A stretch of 54,320 nt of DNA from Lysobacterales bacterium (GTDB lineage Bacteria; Pseudomonadota; Gammaproteobacteria; Xanthomonadales; Rhodanobacteraceae): assembly GCA_017305135.1 (NCBI GenBank), contig JAFKNA010000024.1, forward strand, positions 1 through 54,320. The letters run 5' to 3'. The translations under genes and the position numbers were made by a program. Positions 35,786 to 45,371 of the stretch are shown in pieces. The notes under the pieces were generated by a model. That model had not been told where the DNA came from, did not search any database, and worked only from the letters and a program-made list of their open reading frames with translations. Numbering within the stretch: the first letter of the stretch is position 1; every line of letters begins with the position of its first letter.

Positions 35786-36315
35786 GGGGATTTCGCCGCC
35801 GCCTCGCGGCGCAGGCGTTCCAGGATGCGCTCGGTCACGTCGACCTTGGGGCTGGCGTAGATCACCGGGCTGGGCACGATCAGGTCGTAGCCCTGCTCGC
35901 GCGCGAACTCGACCACGGCGTCGTTGATCTCGCGCCAGCTCCGGTCCAGTTCCTGGTCGCTGCGGGTCTTGAGTTCGGCGCGCAGCGCCTCGCGATTGCG
36001 GCGGATGGAGCGCTCCAGCGCATCGAGCTCGCGCTGCAGCGCGTCGGCTTCGGCTCCGGCTGCGCCCGTCTTCCGCGTGCGCAGGGCGGCCGCGCGCTTC
36101 TCATCCTCCTGGAGCGTGGCATCGCGCGACGCGAACTCGCGTTCCAGCGTGCGCCGGCCAGCGACGACCTGGGGCGCGTTGTCGAGCAGGCGCTTCATGT
36201 CCACGTATCCGATGCGTAGCGGGACCGGCGGCTCGGCCGGCGCGGGACCGGCGAACAGCGCCAGCGCGGCGAACAGCAGCGCAAGGATCCGGGCCGGTTG
36301 TGCCTGCTGCGCCAA
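35782..36315 (-). CDS. ompH: periplasmic chaperone OmpH/Skp
   Basis: 177 residues. The signal peptide ARILALLFAALALFAGPAPA precedes RIGYVDMKRLLDNAPQVVAG, the Skp hallmark. A long charged coiled-coil follows (AADALQRELDALE-type heptads, about residues 75-135), then YDLIVPSPVIYASPKVDVT. No ATG is available; TTG 36315 is chosen because GAGGAG stands 5-10 bases upstream. It escorts unfolded outer-membrane proteins to BamA, encoded just before it. Confidence 0.93.
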   Translation of the reverse strand: MAQQAQPARILALLFAALALFAGPAPAEPPVPLRIGYVDMKRLLDNAPQVVAGRRTLEREFASRDATLQEDEKRAAALRTRKTGAAGAEADALQRELDALERSIRRNREALRAELKTRSDQELDRSWREINDAVVEFAREQGYDLIVPSPVIYASPKVDVTERILERLRREAAAKSP

Positions 36316-36347
36316 GGCTTCTCCTCGCGCTTCCCGCCTGCGCCCGC

Positions 36348-38825
36348 CTAGAACATGTTGCCGAAGGTGAACTGGATGATTTCGGTGTCGTCGCCCGGTT
36401 TCTTGCGGAGCGGCTTGGCCACGTTGATCACGATGGGTCCGACTGGGGCGCGCCACTGGAAGGACAGGCCGACCGAGGCGCGCAGCTGGTCCGCGCTCCA
36501 GCTCCTGTAGTTGTCGCAGTCGCTGACCAGGCTGGAGTTGCAGAGGTTGTTCTTGAACACGTTGCCGACGTCGAGGAAAGCCGAGAGGCGCGTCGAGTCG
36601 TCGTCGCCCTTGGAGAAGGGCGTCGGGAAGATGACTTCCGCCGAGCCGACCGTCTTCAGCGCGCCGCCGAGCGGCAGGCGGCAGTTCTTGTTGGAGGGCG
36701 AGCAGGCCGCGTTGTACGTGGTGTAGGGGCCGAGCGTGTTGTCGCGGAAGCCGCGCACGTCGGAAACGCCACCGGCATAGAAGTTCTCGAAGAACGGCAG
36801 GCCCGCCAGGTCGGCCATGTAGCGCGGATCGTCGCTGGGCAGGATGCTGGTCGGCGTGCGCCAGGTGTCGCCATAGCCGACGTTGAAGTGCCCGTAGAAG
36901 GTGAGCGCGTCGGTCATGCGCAGGTACTGCGCGAAGCGGTAGTTGAACTTGTAGTACTCGACCGTGGAGCCGGGGAGCGTCGCCATCAGTGAAACCGACT
37001 GCAGCGAGCCGCGGGTCGGGTTCCAGTAGCGGTTGCGGGTGTCGCGCGCCCACGAGAACTGCGTGCTCCAGGTGTGGAAGGTGCGATGGCCGAGGTTGTC
37101 GATGTAGTCGACGATCCCCTGCGGCGTGGCGCCATACAGCGGCAGGATGGTGGTCTTGTTGACGCCGAGCTGGCCGTTGATCGTGTCCGATTCGGTGATC
37201 GGCAGCGACAGGTAGATGTTGAAGGCGTCGGTGTTGGAGTAGTAGCTGGCGATGTTCTGCTGGCCGGTATCGAGCTCGGTGTGCATGAAGTCATAACCGA
37301 TGCCGACGCCGCTGTCGGTGAGGTAGGGCTCGAAATAGGACAGCTGGTATTGCTGGATCACGCGGCTGCGCGTGGCGGAGATCGACACGCGGTCGCCGGT
37401 GCCGAGGAAGTTGGTCTGCGACAGGCCGATGCTGCCGATCAGGCCCTGCACCTGCGAGTAGCCGAGGCCGAAGCTGAACTGTCCGGAGTTCTGTTCCTCG
37501 ATGCTGACCACCACGTCGACCTGGTCCTCGCTGCCCGGCACCTTCGGCGTGTCGATCGACACGCTCTTGAAGAAGCCGAGGCGCTGCAGGCGGATCCTGG
37601 AGCGGTCGATCGCCGCCTGCGAATACCAGGAGCCTTCCAGCTGCCGCATTTCGCGTCGCAGCACCTCGTCCTCGGTGCTCTGGTTGCCCTTGAAGATGAT
37701 CTGGTGCACGTAGACGCGCTGGCCGGGGTTGACGAAGAAGTTGATGCCGACCTCGCGCTTCTCCTTGTCCACGCTCGGGATCGGCTGCACGTCGGCGAAG
37801 GCGTAGCCGATGTTGGACAGCGCAGCCACGATGGCATCCACCGACTGCTCGATCTTGCGCCGCGAGAACACCTCGCCGGGCTTCACCTGCACCAGTTGGC
37901 GCAGGTCCGATTCCTCCAGCACCAGGGTACCGGTGAGCTTGACGTCGCTGACGTTGTAGACCTCGCCCTCGGCGATGTTGGCGACGATGTACATCTTGCG
38001 CTTGTCGGGGCTGATCGACACCTGCGTCGAGTCGACGCTGAAATCGGCATAGCCGCGGTCCATGTAGAAGGACTGCAGCTTCTCCAGATCCCCGGAGAGC
38101 TTCTCGCGCGAGTACTGGTCGTCCTTGGTGTACCAGGACGTCCAGTTGCTGGTGTCGGACTGGAAGTCGCGCTGGATCTGGCGGTCGGTGTAGGTGGTGT
38201 TGCCGACGATGTTGAGGTGCTTGATCTTCGCCGCCTTGCCCTCGGCGATGTTGATCGCCACCTCGACGCGGTTGCGGTCGAGGTTGACGCTGGCCGTGCG
38301 CACCGAGACGTTGTACTTGCCGCGGTTGTAGTACTGGTGCACGAGCTCGCCCTGCACCTCGGAGAGCTTGAGCGCATCGAACGGCTCGCCTTCGGCAAGG
38401 CCGATGCCGCGCAGGCCCTTCAGGAGGTCGTCGCTCTTGATGTCCTTGTTGCCGCGGATGGCGATCTTGCTGATCTGCGGCCGTTCCTTCACCGTCACCA
38501 CCAGGATGTCGCCCTGGCGGCCGAGTTCGACGTCGCTGAAGAAGCCGGTCTTGTAGAGCGCGCGGATCGCCTGGTCGGCGCGATCGGTGGTGAGGACGTC
38601 GCCCTTCTCGACCGGCAGGTAGGTGAACACCGTGCCGGGGGCGATGCGCGAGAGGCCCTCCACGCGGATGTCCGAAATCGTGAACGCGTCGAAGGCGAAG
38701 GCGCTGCCGGCCGCCATCACGGCGGCCAATGCCAGGGCGAGGCGGTGGCGGCGCACGGCGCGCGTCCGCGCGCTCCGGGTGGCTGCGCGCGGGCGGGAAC
38801 CTTCAGTTGGGTCGATACGCTTCAT
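36348..38825 (-). CDS. bamA: outer membrane protein assembly factor BamA
   Basis: 825 residues. An Arg-rich lead and signal peptide (HRLALALAAVMAAGSAFA) precede five POTRA domains (about residues 40-360, starting FTISDIRVEGLSRIAPGTVF) and a 16-strand beta-barrel. The barrel loop motif VRGFRDNTLGP is the conserved L6 VRGF. The C-terminal strand ends FTFGNMF with a final Phe, the outer-membrane insertion signal. ATG 38825 (MKRIDPTEG) follows GGAAG. An ATG 25 codons upstream gives no signal-peptide-like start. Confidence 0.97.
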   Translation of the reverse strand: MKRIDPTEGSRPRAATRSARTRAVRRHRLALALAAVMAAGSAFAFDAFTISDIRVEGLSRIAPGTVFTYLPVEKGDVLTTDRADQAIRALYKTGFFSDVELGRQGDILVVTVKERPQISKIAIRGNKDIKSDDLLKGLRGIGLAEGEPFDALKLSEVQGELVHQYYNRGKYNVSVRTASVNLDRNRVEVAINIAEGKAAKIKHLNIVGNTTYTDRQIQRDFQSDTSNWTSWYTKDDQYSREKLSGDLEKLQSFYMDRGYADFSVDSTQVSISPDKRKMYIVANIAEGEVYNVSDVKLTGTLVLEESDLRQLVQVKPGEVFSRRKIEQSVDAIVAALSNIGYAFADVQPIPSVDKEKREVGINFFVNPGQRVYVHQIIFKGNQSTEDEVLRREMRQLEGSWYSQAAIDRSRIRLQRLGFFKSVSIDTPKVPGSEDQVDVVVSIEEQNSGQFSFGLGYSQVQGLIGSIGLSQTNFLGTGDRVSISATRSRVIQQYQLSYFEPYLTDSGVGIGYDFMHTELDTGQQNIASYYSNTDAFNIYLSLPITESDTINGQLGVNKTTILPLYGATPQGIVDYIDNLGHRTFHTWSTQFSWARDTRNRYWNPTRGSLQSVSLMATLPGSTVEYYKFNYRFAQYLRMTDALTFYGHFNVGYGDTWRTPTSILPSDDPRYMADLAGLPFFENFYAGGVSDVRGFRDNTLGPYTTYNAACSPSNKNCRLPLGGALKTVGSAEVIFPTPFSKGDDDSTRLSAFLDVGNVFKNNLCNSSLVSDCDNYRSWSADQLRASVGLSFQWRAPVGPIVINVAKPLRKKPGDDTEIIQFTFGNMF

Positions 38826-38903
38826 CGTCGCTTCCATCAGGACATCGTTGGGCAGCGCGACGACAGGCCGCGTGCGGTGTGTGGCATTGGGATCGCCCAC
38901 GGA

Positions 38904-40259
38904 TCAGGATGCGATCCGCAGGATGTCGTTGTAGAGCGCCAGGCCCATCAGGGCCATCAGCAGCGTGAGTCCGACGTATTGACCGGCGATTTGCACGCGC
39001 TCGCTGACCGGGCTGCCCTTGACCAGTTCGATAAGGTAATACAGCAGGTGGCCGCCGTCCAAGATCGGGATCGGCAGCAGGTTGAGGATCGCCAGGCTCA
39101 GCGAGATGATGGCGAGGAAGTTCAGGAACCACGCCACGCCGAGGTCGGCCGAGCTGTTGGCGACCTGGGCGATGGTGATGACGCCGGACAGGTTCTTCAG
39201 CGAGGCGCGGCCGCTCAGCATGTTCCACAGCATGTCGAGGGTCTGGCGCGTGCGCTCCCAGGTTTCCGTGAAGGCGCGCGGCACCGCCGCGAGCGCGCCG
39301 TACTGGAGCAGGGCGTCGTACTTCGCTTCCACCGCCTCCGGGCCGATGCCGAGCACCCAGCCGGCCGCGGCGCCAGCTTCGCTGTTGCGGGTAGGCGTGG
39401 CGGCGAGCTGGATGACCTCGCCGCCGCGGCGCACCTCGATGGCCAGCGCGTGCCCCTCCACCGCGTGCCGCTGGATCGCCGGTGGCACCTCGCGCCAGTC
39501 GCCGATCGGCGTGGCGTCGATCGAGAGCAGGCGATCGCCGGGTTCGAGACCGGCCGCCGCCGCCGCGCTGCCCGCCTGCACGCTGCCGATCACCGGCGGC
39601 AGCGCCCATTGCTTGGGCAGCAGGCCGATGTCGCGGAACGCGGCCGCTTCATCCACGCCGGCGGGGATCGAGGACAGCGCGAGCGTGCGTACGCGCTCGG
39701 TGCCGCCGGCATCGGCCACGGTGACCTTGAGGTCGCGGCGTTCGATGGCGCCCTCGACCAGCGCCATGCTGGCGTCCGTCCAGGTCTCCACGCGTTGGGT
39801 GCCGACGTCGAGGATGCGGTCGCCCGCCTGGAAGCCGGCCGCGGCCGCCATGCCGCCGACGTGGCCGATGATCGGCTGGTAATCCGGCTTGCCGACGACG
39901 AACATCAGCCAGAAGGCCAGTACCGTGAAGATCAGGTTGAATGCCGGTCCCGCCGCGGCAATCGCCATGCGCACCCCGACCGGCTTGCGGTTGAAGCTGC
40001 GGTCGAGCTCCTCGGGCGCGACCTCCCCCTCGCGCTCATCCAGCATCTTGACGTAGCCGCCGAGCGGAATGGCGGCGACGGCGAACTCGGTGCCGTGGCG
40101 GTCGCGCCGCGACCACAGCGGCTTGCCGAAGCCGACCGAGAAGCGCAACACCTTGACGCCGAAACGCCGCGCCACGACGAAGTGGCCGTATTCGTGGAAA
40201 GTCACCAGGAGGCCAAGGGTGACGATCAGCCACCAGATGGAACCGAAGAAAGCGGACAT
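38904..40259 (-). CDS. rseP: site-2 intramembrane protease RseP
   Basis: 451 residues. It cleaves anti-sigma factors such as RseA in the envelope stress cascade. The zinc site HEYGH lies in VTFHEYGHFVVARRFGV near residue 22, and the second metal motif is NLLPIPILDGGHLLYY near 395. Two PDZ domains lie between (cores GFQAGDRILDVG and GLEPGDRLLSID). ATG 40259 (MSAFFGSIWW) is chosen because everything upstream is a CTGAGGG tandem array. In relatives dxr directly precedes it; here a 485 bp repeat gap does. Confidence 0.96.
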   Translation of the reverse strand: MSAFFGSIWWLIVTLGLLVTFHEYGHFVVARRFGVKVLRFSVGFGKPLWSRRDRHGTEFAVAAIPLGGYVKMLDEREGEVAPEELDRSFNRKPVGVRMAIAAAGPAFNLIFTVLAFWLMFVVGKPDYQPIIGHVGGMAAAAGFQAGDRILDVGTQRVETWTDASMALVEGAIERRDLKVTVADAGGTERVRTLALSSIPAGVDEAAAFRDIGLLPKQWALPPVIGSVQAGSAAAAAGLEPGDRLLSIDATPIGDWREVPPAIQRHAVEGHALAIEVRRGGEVIQLAATPTRNSEAGAAAGWVLGIGPEAVEAKYDALLQYGALAAVPRAFTETWERTRQTLDMLWNMLSGRASLKNLSGVITIAQVANSSADLGVAWFLNFLAIISLSLAILNLLPIPILDGGHLLYYLIELVKGSPVSERVQIAGQYVGLTLLMALMGLALYNDILRIAS

Positions 40260-40263
40260 GATT

Positions 40264-40318
40264 TGGCTGAGGGCTGAGGGCTGAGGGCTGAGGGCTGAGG
40301 GCTGAGGGCTGAGGGCTG
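40264..40318. repeat. tandem heptamer array (CTGAGGG) upstream of rseP
   Basis: Seven to eight copies of GCTGAGG/CTGAGGG stand in a row, the first beginning within 10 bases upstream of the rseP ATG. The array covers the place where a ribosome-binding site is expected. The G-runs are on the plus strand, so the rseP mRNA leader carries C-runs (CCCTCAG). Confidence 0.9.
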
Positions 40319-40401
40319 GGGCGGAAATGCTGGGCTGGAGCGGGCTCGGCACTGGCGCGGTTGGAGCCGGGTTCGCGGCAAATCGGCGAATCCGCATCTT
40401 C

Positions 40402-40733
40402 GTCATCCCTGCGAAGGCCGGGATCCATCTTGCTCTTGCTGACGCCGGGATGGCGACTCGTCCAGCCCGCGGTCAACACCGGGGCACGCCCGCGGCGGGC
40501 GCATGATACGTGGCGACCCGGGATGGGCAGTTAAATCCCCGTCAAGCGCCGCCCAAGGGAAGGCCTGAACAAGTCCGGCGCCACCCATCCTCGTCATTCC
40601 GGCGAAAGCCGGAATCCAGCGTCCTCAAGGGCTTGCAAAGGCTCTGGGTCCCGGCGTTCGCCGGGACCCGGTCGCGACCACGGTCGCTCCTACATCGCGA
40701 TCCCTTTGTAGGAGCCTGCGTGCAGGCGACCGG
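40402..40733. repeat. repeat cluster in the cdsA-rseP gap
   Basis: The gap 40260-40744 holds no gene. Besides the heptamer array it contains hairpins at about 40404-40430 (GTCATCCCTGCGAAGGCCGGG), 40592-40617 (GTCATTCCGGCGAAAGCCGGAAT) and 40648-40669 (GGTCCCGGCGTTCGCCGGGACC). A REP-like inverted pair stands at 40669-40733. Confidence 0.75.
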
Positions 40734-40744
40734 GCATTGGCGCG

Positions 40745-41569
40745 CTATGAGGCAAGGTCGATCAGCGCCTTGCCTGCGGCGAATACCGGCAGCGCCGCCA
40801 GCAGGCTGTCGACGCGATCGAGCAGGCCGCCGTGGCCCGGGAACAGCGTCCCCGAATCCTTCACGTTGGCCTGGCGCTTGAGCAGGCTTTCCACCAGATC
40901 GCCAAGGATCGACGCCACCACCGTGGACAGCGCCAGCCCGAGCAGGAGGCCCAGCGCCGCGCCGCGCACCCCGAGCAGCCAGCCACCCGCCAGCGCGACG
41001 ATGGCGCCGCCGCCCAGCGCGCCCCAACCGCCGGCGGTGGTCTTGTTCGGACTGATCCGCGGCGCGAGCTTGGTGCGCCCGAAGCGCTTGCCCGTGAAGA
41101 ACGCCGCCGTATCGGCCGCCCATACCAGCAGCATCGCCAGCAGCATCCAGGCATGGCCGTGGTCGGCGCCGCCATGGATCTCCACCAGCGCCAGCCAGGC
41201 GGGCACGATCGCGAGTTCGCCGGCGATCAGCTTGATCGCGGTGTTCTCGCGGGTCGGCGCTGCGCCCCAGGCGAAATTGCCGAGCCAGGCCACGGCCAGC
41301 AGCCACCAGACGAGGCCGGCCCCGATGATGTACCAGGCCAGTGGCTCGGCGCGCACCTGCCAGAGCAGGATGAAGAGGACGGCGTTGGCGGCGAGCAGCA
41401 CCGCGCGCCAGGGGCGCGATGCCACGCCGGACAGGCGCGCCCATTCCCAGAACGCGAGCAGGAGCATGCCGCCGATGATCGTGGCCAGCGCCAGCGTCGG
41501 CAGCAGCAGGACGAGGGCGACGACGATCGGCGCCAGCGCCACGGCGGTCAGGGTGCGTTGCTTGAGCAT
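40745..41569 (-). CDS. cdsA: phosphatidate cytidylyltransferase
   Basis: 274 residues with seven or eight membrane helices. It makes CDP-diacylglycerol from phosphatidic acid and CTP, the branch point for all phospholipids. The signature is complete near the C-terminus: SLLKRQANVKDSG, then FPGHGGLLDRVDS. ATG 41569 lies 5 bases after the uppS stop. Confidence 0.96.
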   Translation of the reverse strand: MLKQRTLTAVALAPIVVALVLLLPTLALATIIGGMLLLAFWEWARLSGVASRPWRAVLLAANAVLFILLWQVRAEPLAWYIIGAGLVWWLLAVAWLGNFAWGAAPTRENTAIKLIAGELAIVPAWLALVEIHGGADHGHAWMLLAMLLVWAADTAAFFTGKRFGRTKLAPRISPNKTTAGGWGALGGGAIVALAGGWLLGVRGAALGLLLGLALSTVVASILGDLVESLLKRQANVKDSGTLFPGHGGLLDRVDSLLAALPVFAAGKALIDLAS

Positions 41570-41574
41570 GGTCT

Positions 41575-42321
41575 TCAGCCGGCGGCGCGCACTTGCGCGG
41601 AGGTCAACCCGTAACGCCGCTCGCGGCTGGCGTAGTCGGCGAGCGCCGCGCCCAGCACCTCGGCATCGACGTCCGGCCACAGGGTATCGGTAAAGTAGAG
41701 CTCGGCGTAGGCCACGTGCCAGAGCAGGAAGTTGCTGATGCGGCGTTCGCCCCCGGTGCGGATGAACAGGTCCACCGGCGGCTGGCCGGCCAGGCAGGTC
41801 GCGTCGGCGAAGCCGGCTTCGTCGAGCGTGGCCGGGTCCAGCTCGCCGCGTGCCGCCGCCGCCGCCAGCGTGCGCGCGGCCTCGACGATCTCCCAGCGTC
41901 CACCGTAGTTGACGGCGACGTTCACCACCAGCGCCTCGTTGCCGGCGGTGCGCTCCGCGGCGCGCTGCATGCGCTGGCGCAACTCGGGCGAGAAGGGCGC
42001 GAGATCGCCGATGAAGCGGATGCGGACGCCGTTGGCGTGCAGTTCGTCCACCTCGCGATCGAGCGCGTGCAGGAAGAGTTGCATCAGCGCGCCGACCTCG
42101 CCCTCCGGGCGCTTCCAGTTCTCGCTGGAGAAGGCGAACAGGGTCAGCACCCCGATGCCGCGCCGGCGGCAGAACTCCACCGTGGCGCGTACCGCCTTCT
42201 GCCCTTCGCGATGGCCGAAACTGCGCGGCCGCCGACGCCGTTCCGCCCAGCGGCCGTTGCCGTCCATGATGATGGCGAGGTGGCGGGGAACGCGCAGGAC
42301 GGGTATGGAGTCGGTGGCCAT
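41575..42321 (-). CDS. uppS: undecaprenyl diphosphate synthase
   Basis: 248 residues. It condenses isopentenyl diphosphate onto farnesyl diphosphate to make the C55 lipid carrier of peptidoglycan. Motifs: LAIIMDGNGRWAERR (catalytic Asp), SFGHREGQKAV, LFAFSSENWKRP and DLFIRTGGERRISNFLLW. Its presence shows the cell needs isoprenoid precursors, which matters because dxr and ispH are missing from their usual neighbourhoods in this window. Confidence 0.97.
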   Translation of the reverse strand: MATDSIPVLRVPRHLAIIMDGNGRWAERRRRPRSFGHREGQKAVRATVEFCRRRGIGVLTLFAFSSENWKRPEGEVGALMQLFLHALDREVDELHANGVRIRFIGDLAPFSPELRQRMQRAAERTAGNEALVVNVAVNYGGRWEIVEAARTLAAAAARGELDPATLDEAGFADATCLAGQPPVDLFIRTGGERRISNFLLWHVAYAELYFTDTLWPDVDAEVLGAALADYASRERRYGLTSAQVRAAG

Positions 42322-42429
42322 GCGGTCGGGAGCCGGAAGCGCAGGCGGGCGGCGGGCCGATTCCGGGATTGTGCGAAGGCAACCGGGCCGGCGTTCCCGC
42401 CGCGTTCCCGTCGCGAATCCCGTTCTCCC

Positions 42430-42987
42430 TCAGATCGCCATCAGCTCCTGTTCCTTGGCCTTCACGACGCCATCGATGTCCTTGACGAAACGGTCCGTCA
42501 GCTTCTGGATCTCGTCGTCGAAGCGGCGTTCGTCGTCCTCGCTGATCTGCTTCTCCTTGAGGAGCTCCTTGGCCTGCCCGATCGCGTCGCGGCGCACGTT
42601 GCGCACGGCGACCTTGGCGTTCTCGCCTTCATGCGAGACGTGTTTGGAGAGCTCGCGGCGGCGCTCTTCGGTGAGCACCGGCAGGTTGATGCGGATCACC
42701 ATGCCGACGGTGGTCGGGGTGAGGCCGAGATCGGAAGCGAGGATCGCCTTCTCGACCGGCCCCACCATGTTCTTCTCGAACGGGGTGATGGTGATCGAAC
42801 GCGCATCGGCGATGGCCACGTTCGCCACCTGCATGATCGGCGTGTCGTTGCCGTAATAGGGAACCTTCAGCGGTTCGATGATGGCGGTGCTGGCACGACC
42901 GGTGCGCAGGCGTTGCAGCTCCCTGCCGAGGGCTTCGACGCTCTTCTGCATGCGCGCGTGCGCATCCTTCTTGATGTCTTCGAGCAT
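42430..42987 (-). CDS. frr: ribosome recycling factor
   Basis: 185 residues, exactly the usual length from ATG 42987 (MLEDIKKDAHARMQKS). With EF-G it splits the post-termination ribosome. Motifs: LQRLRTGRASTAIIEPLKV, PLIM-like TPIMQVANVAI, MVIRINLPVLTEERRRELSK. An ATG five codons upstream adds MVVRA and is less likely. The 108 bp to uppS hold no gene; in enterobacteria dxr would stand there. Confidence 0.97.
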   Translation of the reverse strand: MLEDIKKDAHARMQKSVEALGRELQRLRTGRASTAIIEPLKVPYYGNDTPIMQVANVAIADARSITITPFEKNMVGPVEKAILASDLGLTPTTVGMVIRINLPVLTEERRRELSKHVSHEGENAKVAVRNVRRDAIGQAKELLKEKQISEDDERRFDDEIQKLTDRFVKDIDGVVKAKEQELMAI

Positions 42988-43025
42988 GGCGCGGACTACC
43001 ATCCGGATTCAGCGGGTAACGACCG

Positions 43026-43034
43026 AGTATAGCA
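43026..43034 (-). promoter_or_regulatory. possible extended -10 promoter of frr
   Basis: Minus-strand TGCTATACT, a TGn-extended -10 box, lies 39 bases upstream of the frr ATG in the pyrH-frr gap. No proper -35 is seen, which extended -10 promoters tolerate. Confidence 0.45.
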
Positions 43035-43057
43035 GCGCGTCGCGGATCGCCCGCCGG

Positions 43058-43780
43058 TCAGGGCCTGCCGACCAGGGTGCCGATCGGCTCGCCGCGCACG
43101 ATGCGCATCAGGTCGCCTTCGTGCGACAGGTTGTAGATGCGCAGCGGGATGCGGTGGTCGCGGCACAGCGCGATCGCACTGGTGTCCATCACCTGCAGGT
43201 TGCGTTGGATCACCTCGTCATAGGAGAGCCGCTCGTAGCGGGTCGCCGAGGGATCCTTGGCGGGATCGGCGCTGTAGACGCCATCGACCTTGGTGGCCTT
43301 CAGCAGCAGGTCGGCGCCGATCTCGATGGCGCGCAGCGCCGCCGCCGAATCGGTGGTGAAGAAGGGATTGCCGGTGCCGGCCGCGAACAGCGCGATGCGC
43401 CCCTTCTCGATGTGGCGGATGGCGCGGCGGCGGATGAAATCCTCGCAGACCTCGTTGATCTTGATCGCGCTCATGGTGCGCGCGTAGCCGCCCGCCTTCT
43501 CGATCGCATCCTGCATCGCCAGCGCATTCATCACCGTGGCGAGCATGCCCATGTGGTCGGCGGTGACCCGGTCCATGCCGGTCGCGGCAAGGCCCTCGCC
43601 GCGGAAGATGTTGCCGCCGCCGATCACCACGCCGACCTGCACGCCGGCACGCTGGACCTCGATCACCTCCCGCGCCAGGCGATTGAGCACCTTGGGGTCG
43701 ATGCCGTAGTCGGCATCGCCCATCAGGGCCTCGCCGGAAAGTTTCAGGAGGATGCGCTTGTACTTGATGTCGGCGGGCAT
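43058..43780 (-). CDS. pyrH: UMP kinase
   Basis: 240 residues, full length from ATG 43780 ([19 protein letters not shown]). It phosphorylates UMP to UDP. The amino-acid-kinase fold motifs are [30 protein letters not shown] and [15 protein letters not shown]. The minus-strand TACAAT at 43812-43817 may be a -10 box. A 616 bp repeat gap separates it from tsf, much longer than usual, so it probably has its own promoter. Confidence 0.97.
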   Translation of the reverse strand: MPADIKYKRILLKLSGEALMGDADYGIDPKVLNRLAREVIEVQRAGVQVGVVIGGGNIFRGEGLAATGMDRVTADHMGMLATVMNALAMQDAIEKAGGYARTMSAIKINEVCEDFIRRRAIRHIEKGRIALFAAGTGNPFFTTDSAAALRAIEIGADLLLKATKVDGVYSADPAKDPSATRYERLSYDEVIQRNLQVMDTSAIALCRDHRIPLRIYNLSHEGDLMRIVRGEPIGTLVGRP

Positions 43781-43886
43781 GTGCGGGTTCCGGCGGGCAA
43801 AAAAGCGCGCCATTGTAGCGGGCGGCGCGCGGTCCGTCCCGCACGGAGCCATGCCGAACCGGACAGGCGTGCACGCCGCGCTTCGC

Positions 43887-44335
43887 GTAGGAGCGCACCC
43901 TGTGCGCGACCGGTGCCAGGCGCCAGCGCAACCACGGGTCGAAGCGCTTTGGGCAGGAGCGCGCTCGCGCGCGACCGGGGGGATCGTTCAATCTGCGGCT
44001 CGCCGGTCGCGCCCAGGTGCGCTCCTACAACAGCGTGCTCCACGCATGTGGGACGGCTTCAGCCGCGATGCTTTCGTCCTGAGGCAAGAGGCATCGGGAC
44101 TGAATGCTTCCCACAACCAGCCACCAATCCGACCGCTGATCGAACCCGGCCGAAGCCGTGCTTCACCTTGGAAGTCCCCATGGATGGCCGGTCGTGGACT
44201 ACCCGACCTGCACCATCCAATCCCAGCACGAATGCTTCTCCGGCTGCACAGGGCAAATCCGGCTTGAGCTCGCCGAAGCCCTGCTTCATCTTGGAAGTCC
44301 GGCCATGGATGGCCGGTCGTGGATCACCCGACCGG
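43887..44335. repeat. REP-like elements and a 60 bp direct repeat in the tsf-pyrH gap
   Basis: The 616 bp gap (43781-44396) holds no gene. GTAGGAGCGCACCCTGTGCG (43888), GCAGGAGCGCGCTCGCGCGC (43953) and GGTCGCGCCCAGGTGCGCTCC (44006) are REP-like copies in mixed orientation. A different element follows: copies at about 44150-44208 and 44272-44332 share CTTGGAAGTCC and CATGGATGGCCGGTCGTGGA. They are offset by 122-124 bp with related sequence between them. Confidence 0.75.
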
Positions 44336-44396
44336 CAACACCCATCCCGTTCTGAAGCGCGTCAAAAGCACAGCGATCCCGGATGGATCGCATACA

Positions 44397-45278
<882 letters not shown>

Positions 45279-45371
45279 GGTGTCCTCGACAGTGATGCAG
45301 GGCGGCGCGCGGGGCGCCACCCTTGGTGGATGGGAGCGACGGGGAGGGCGCGCGGGGCGCGCCCGGGCGCC

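Noticed and set aside
37074-40277. Long plus-strand open frame opposite bamA and rseP
   Set aside because: Antisense shadow of two confirmed genes; no start signal and no recognisable motif.
40260-40406. N-terminal extension of RseP through the heptamer array
   Set aside because: It would add a Ser-Pro-Gln-rich tail made only of repeat codons ahead of a normal RseP start at ATG 40259.
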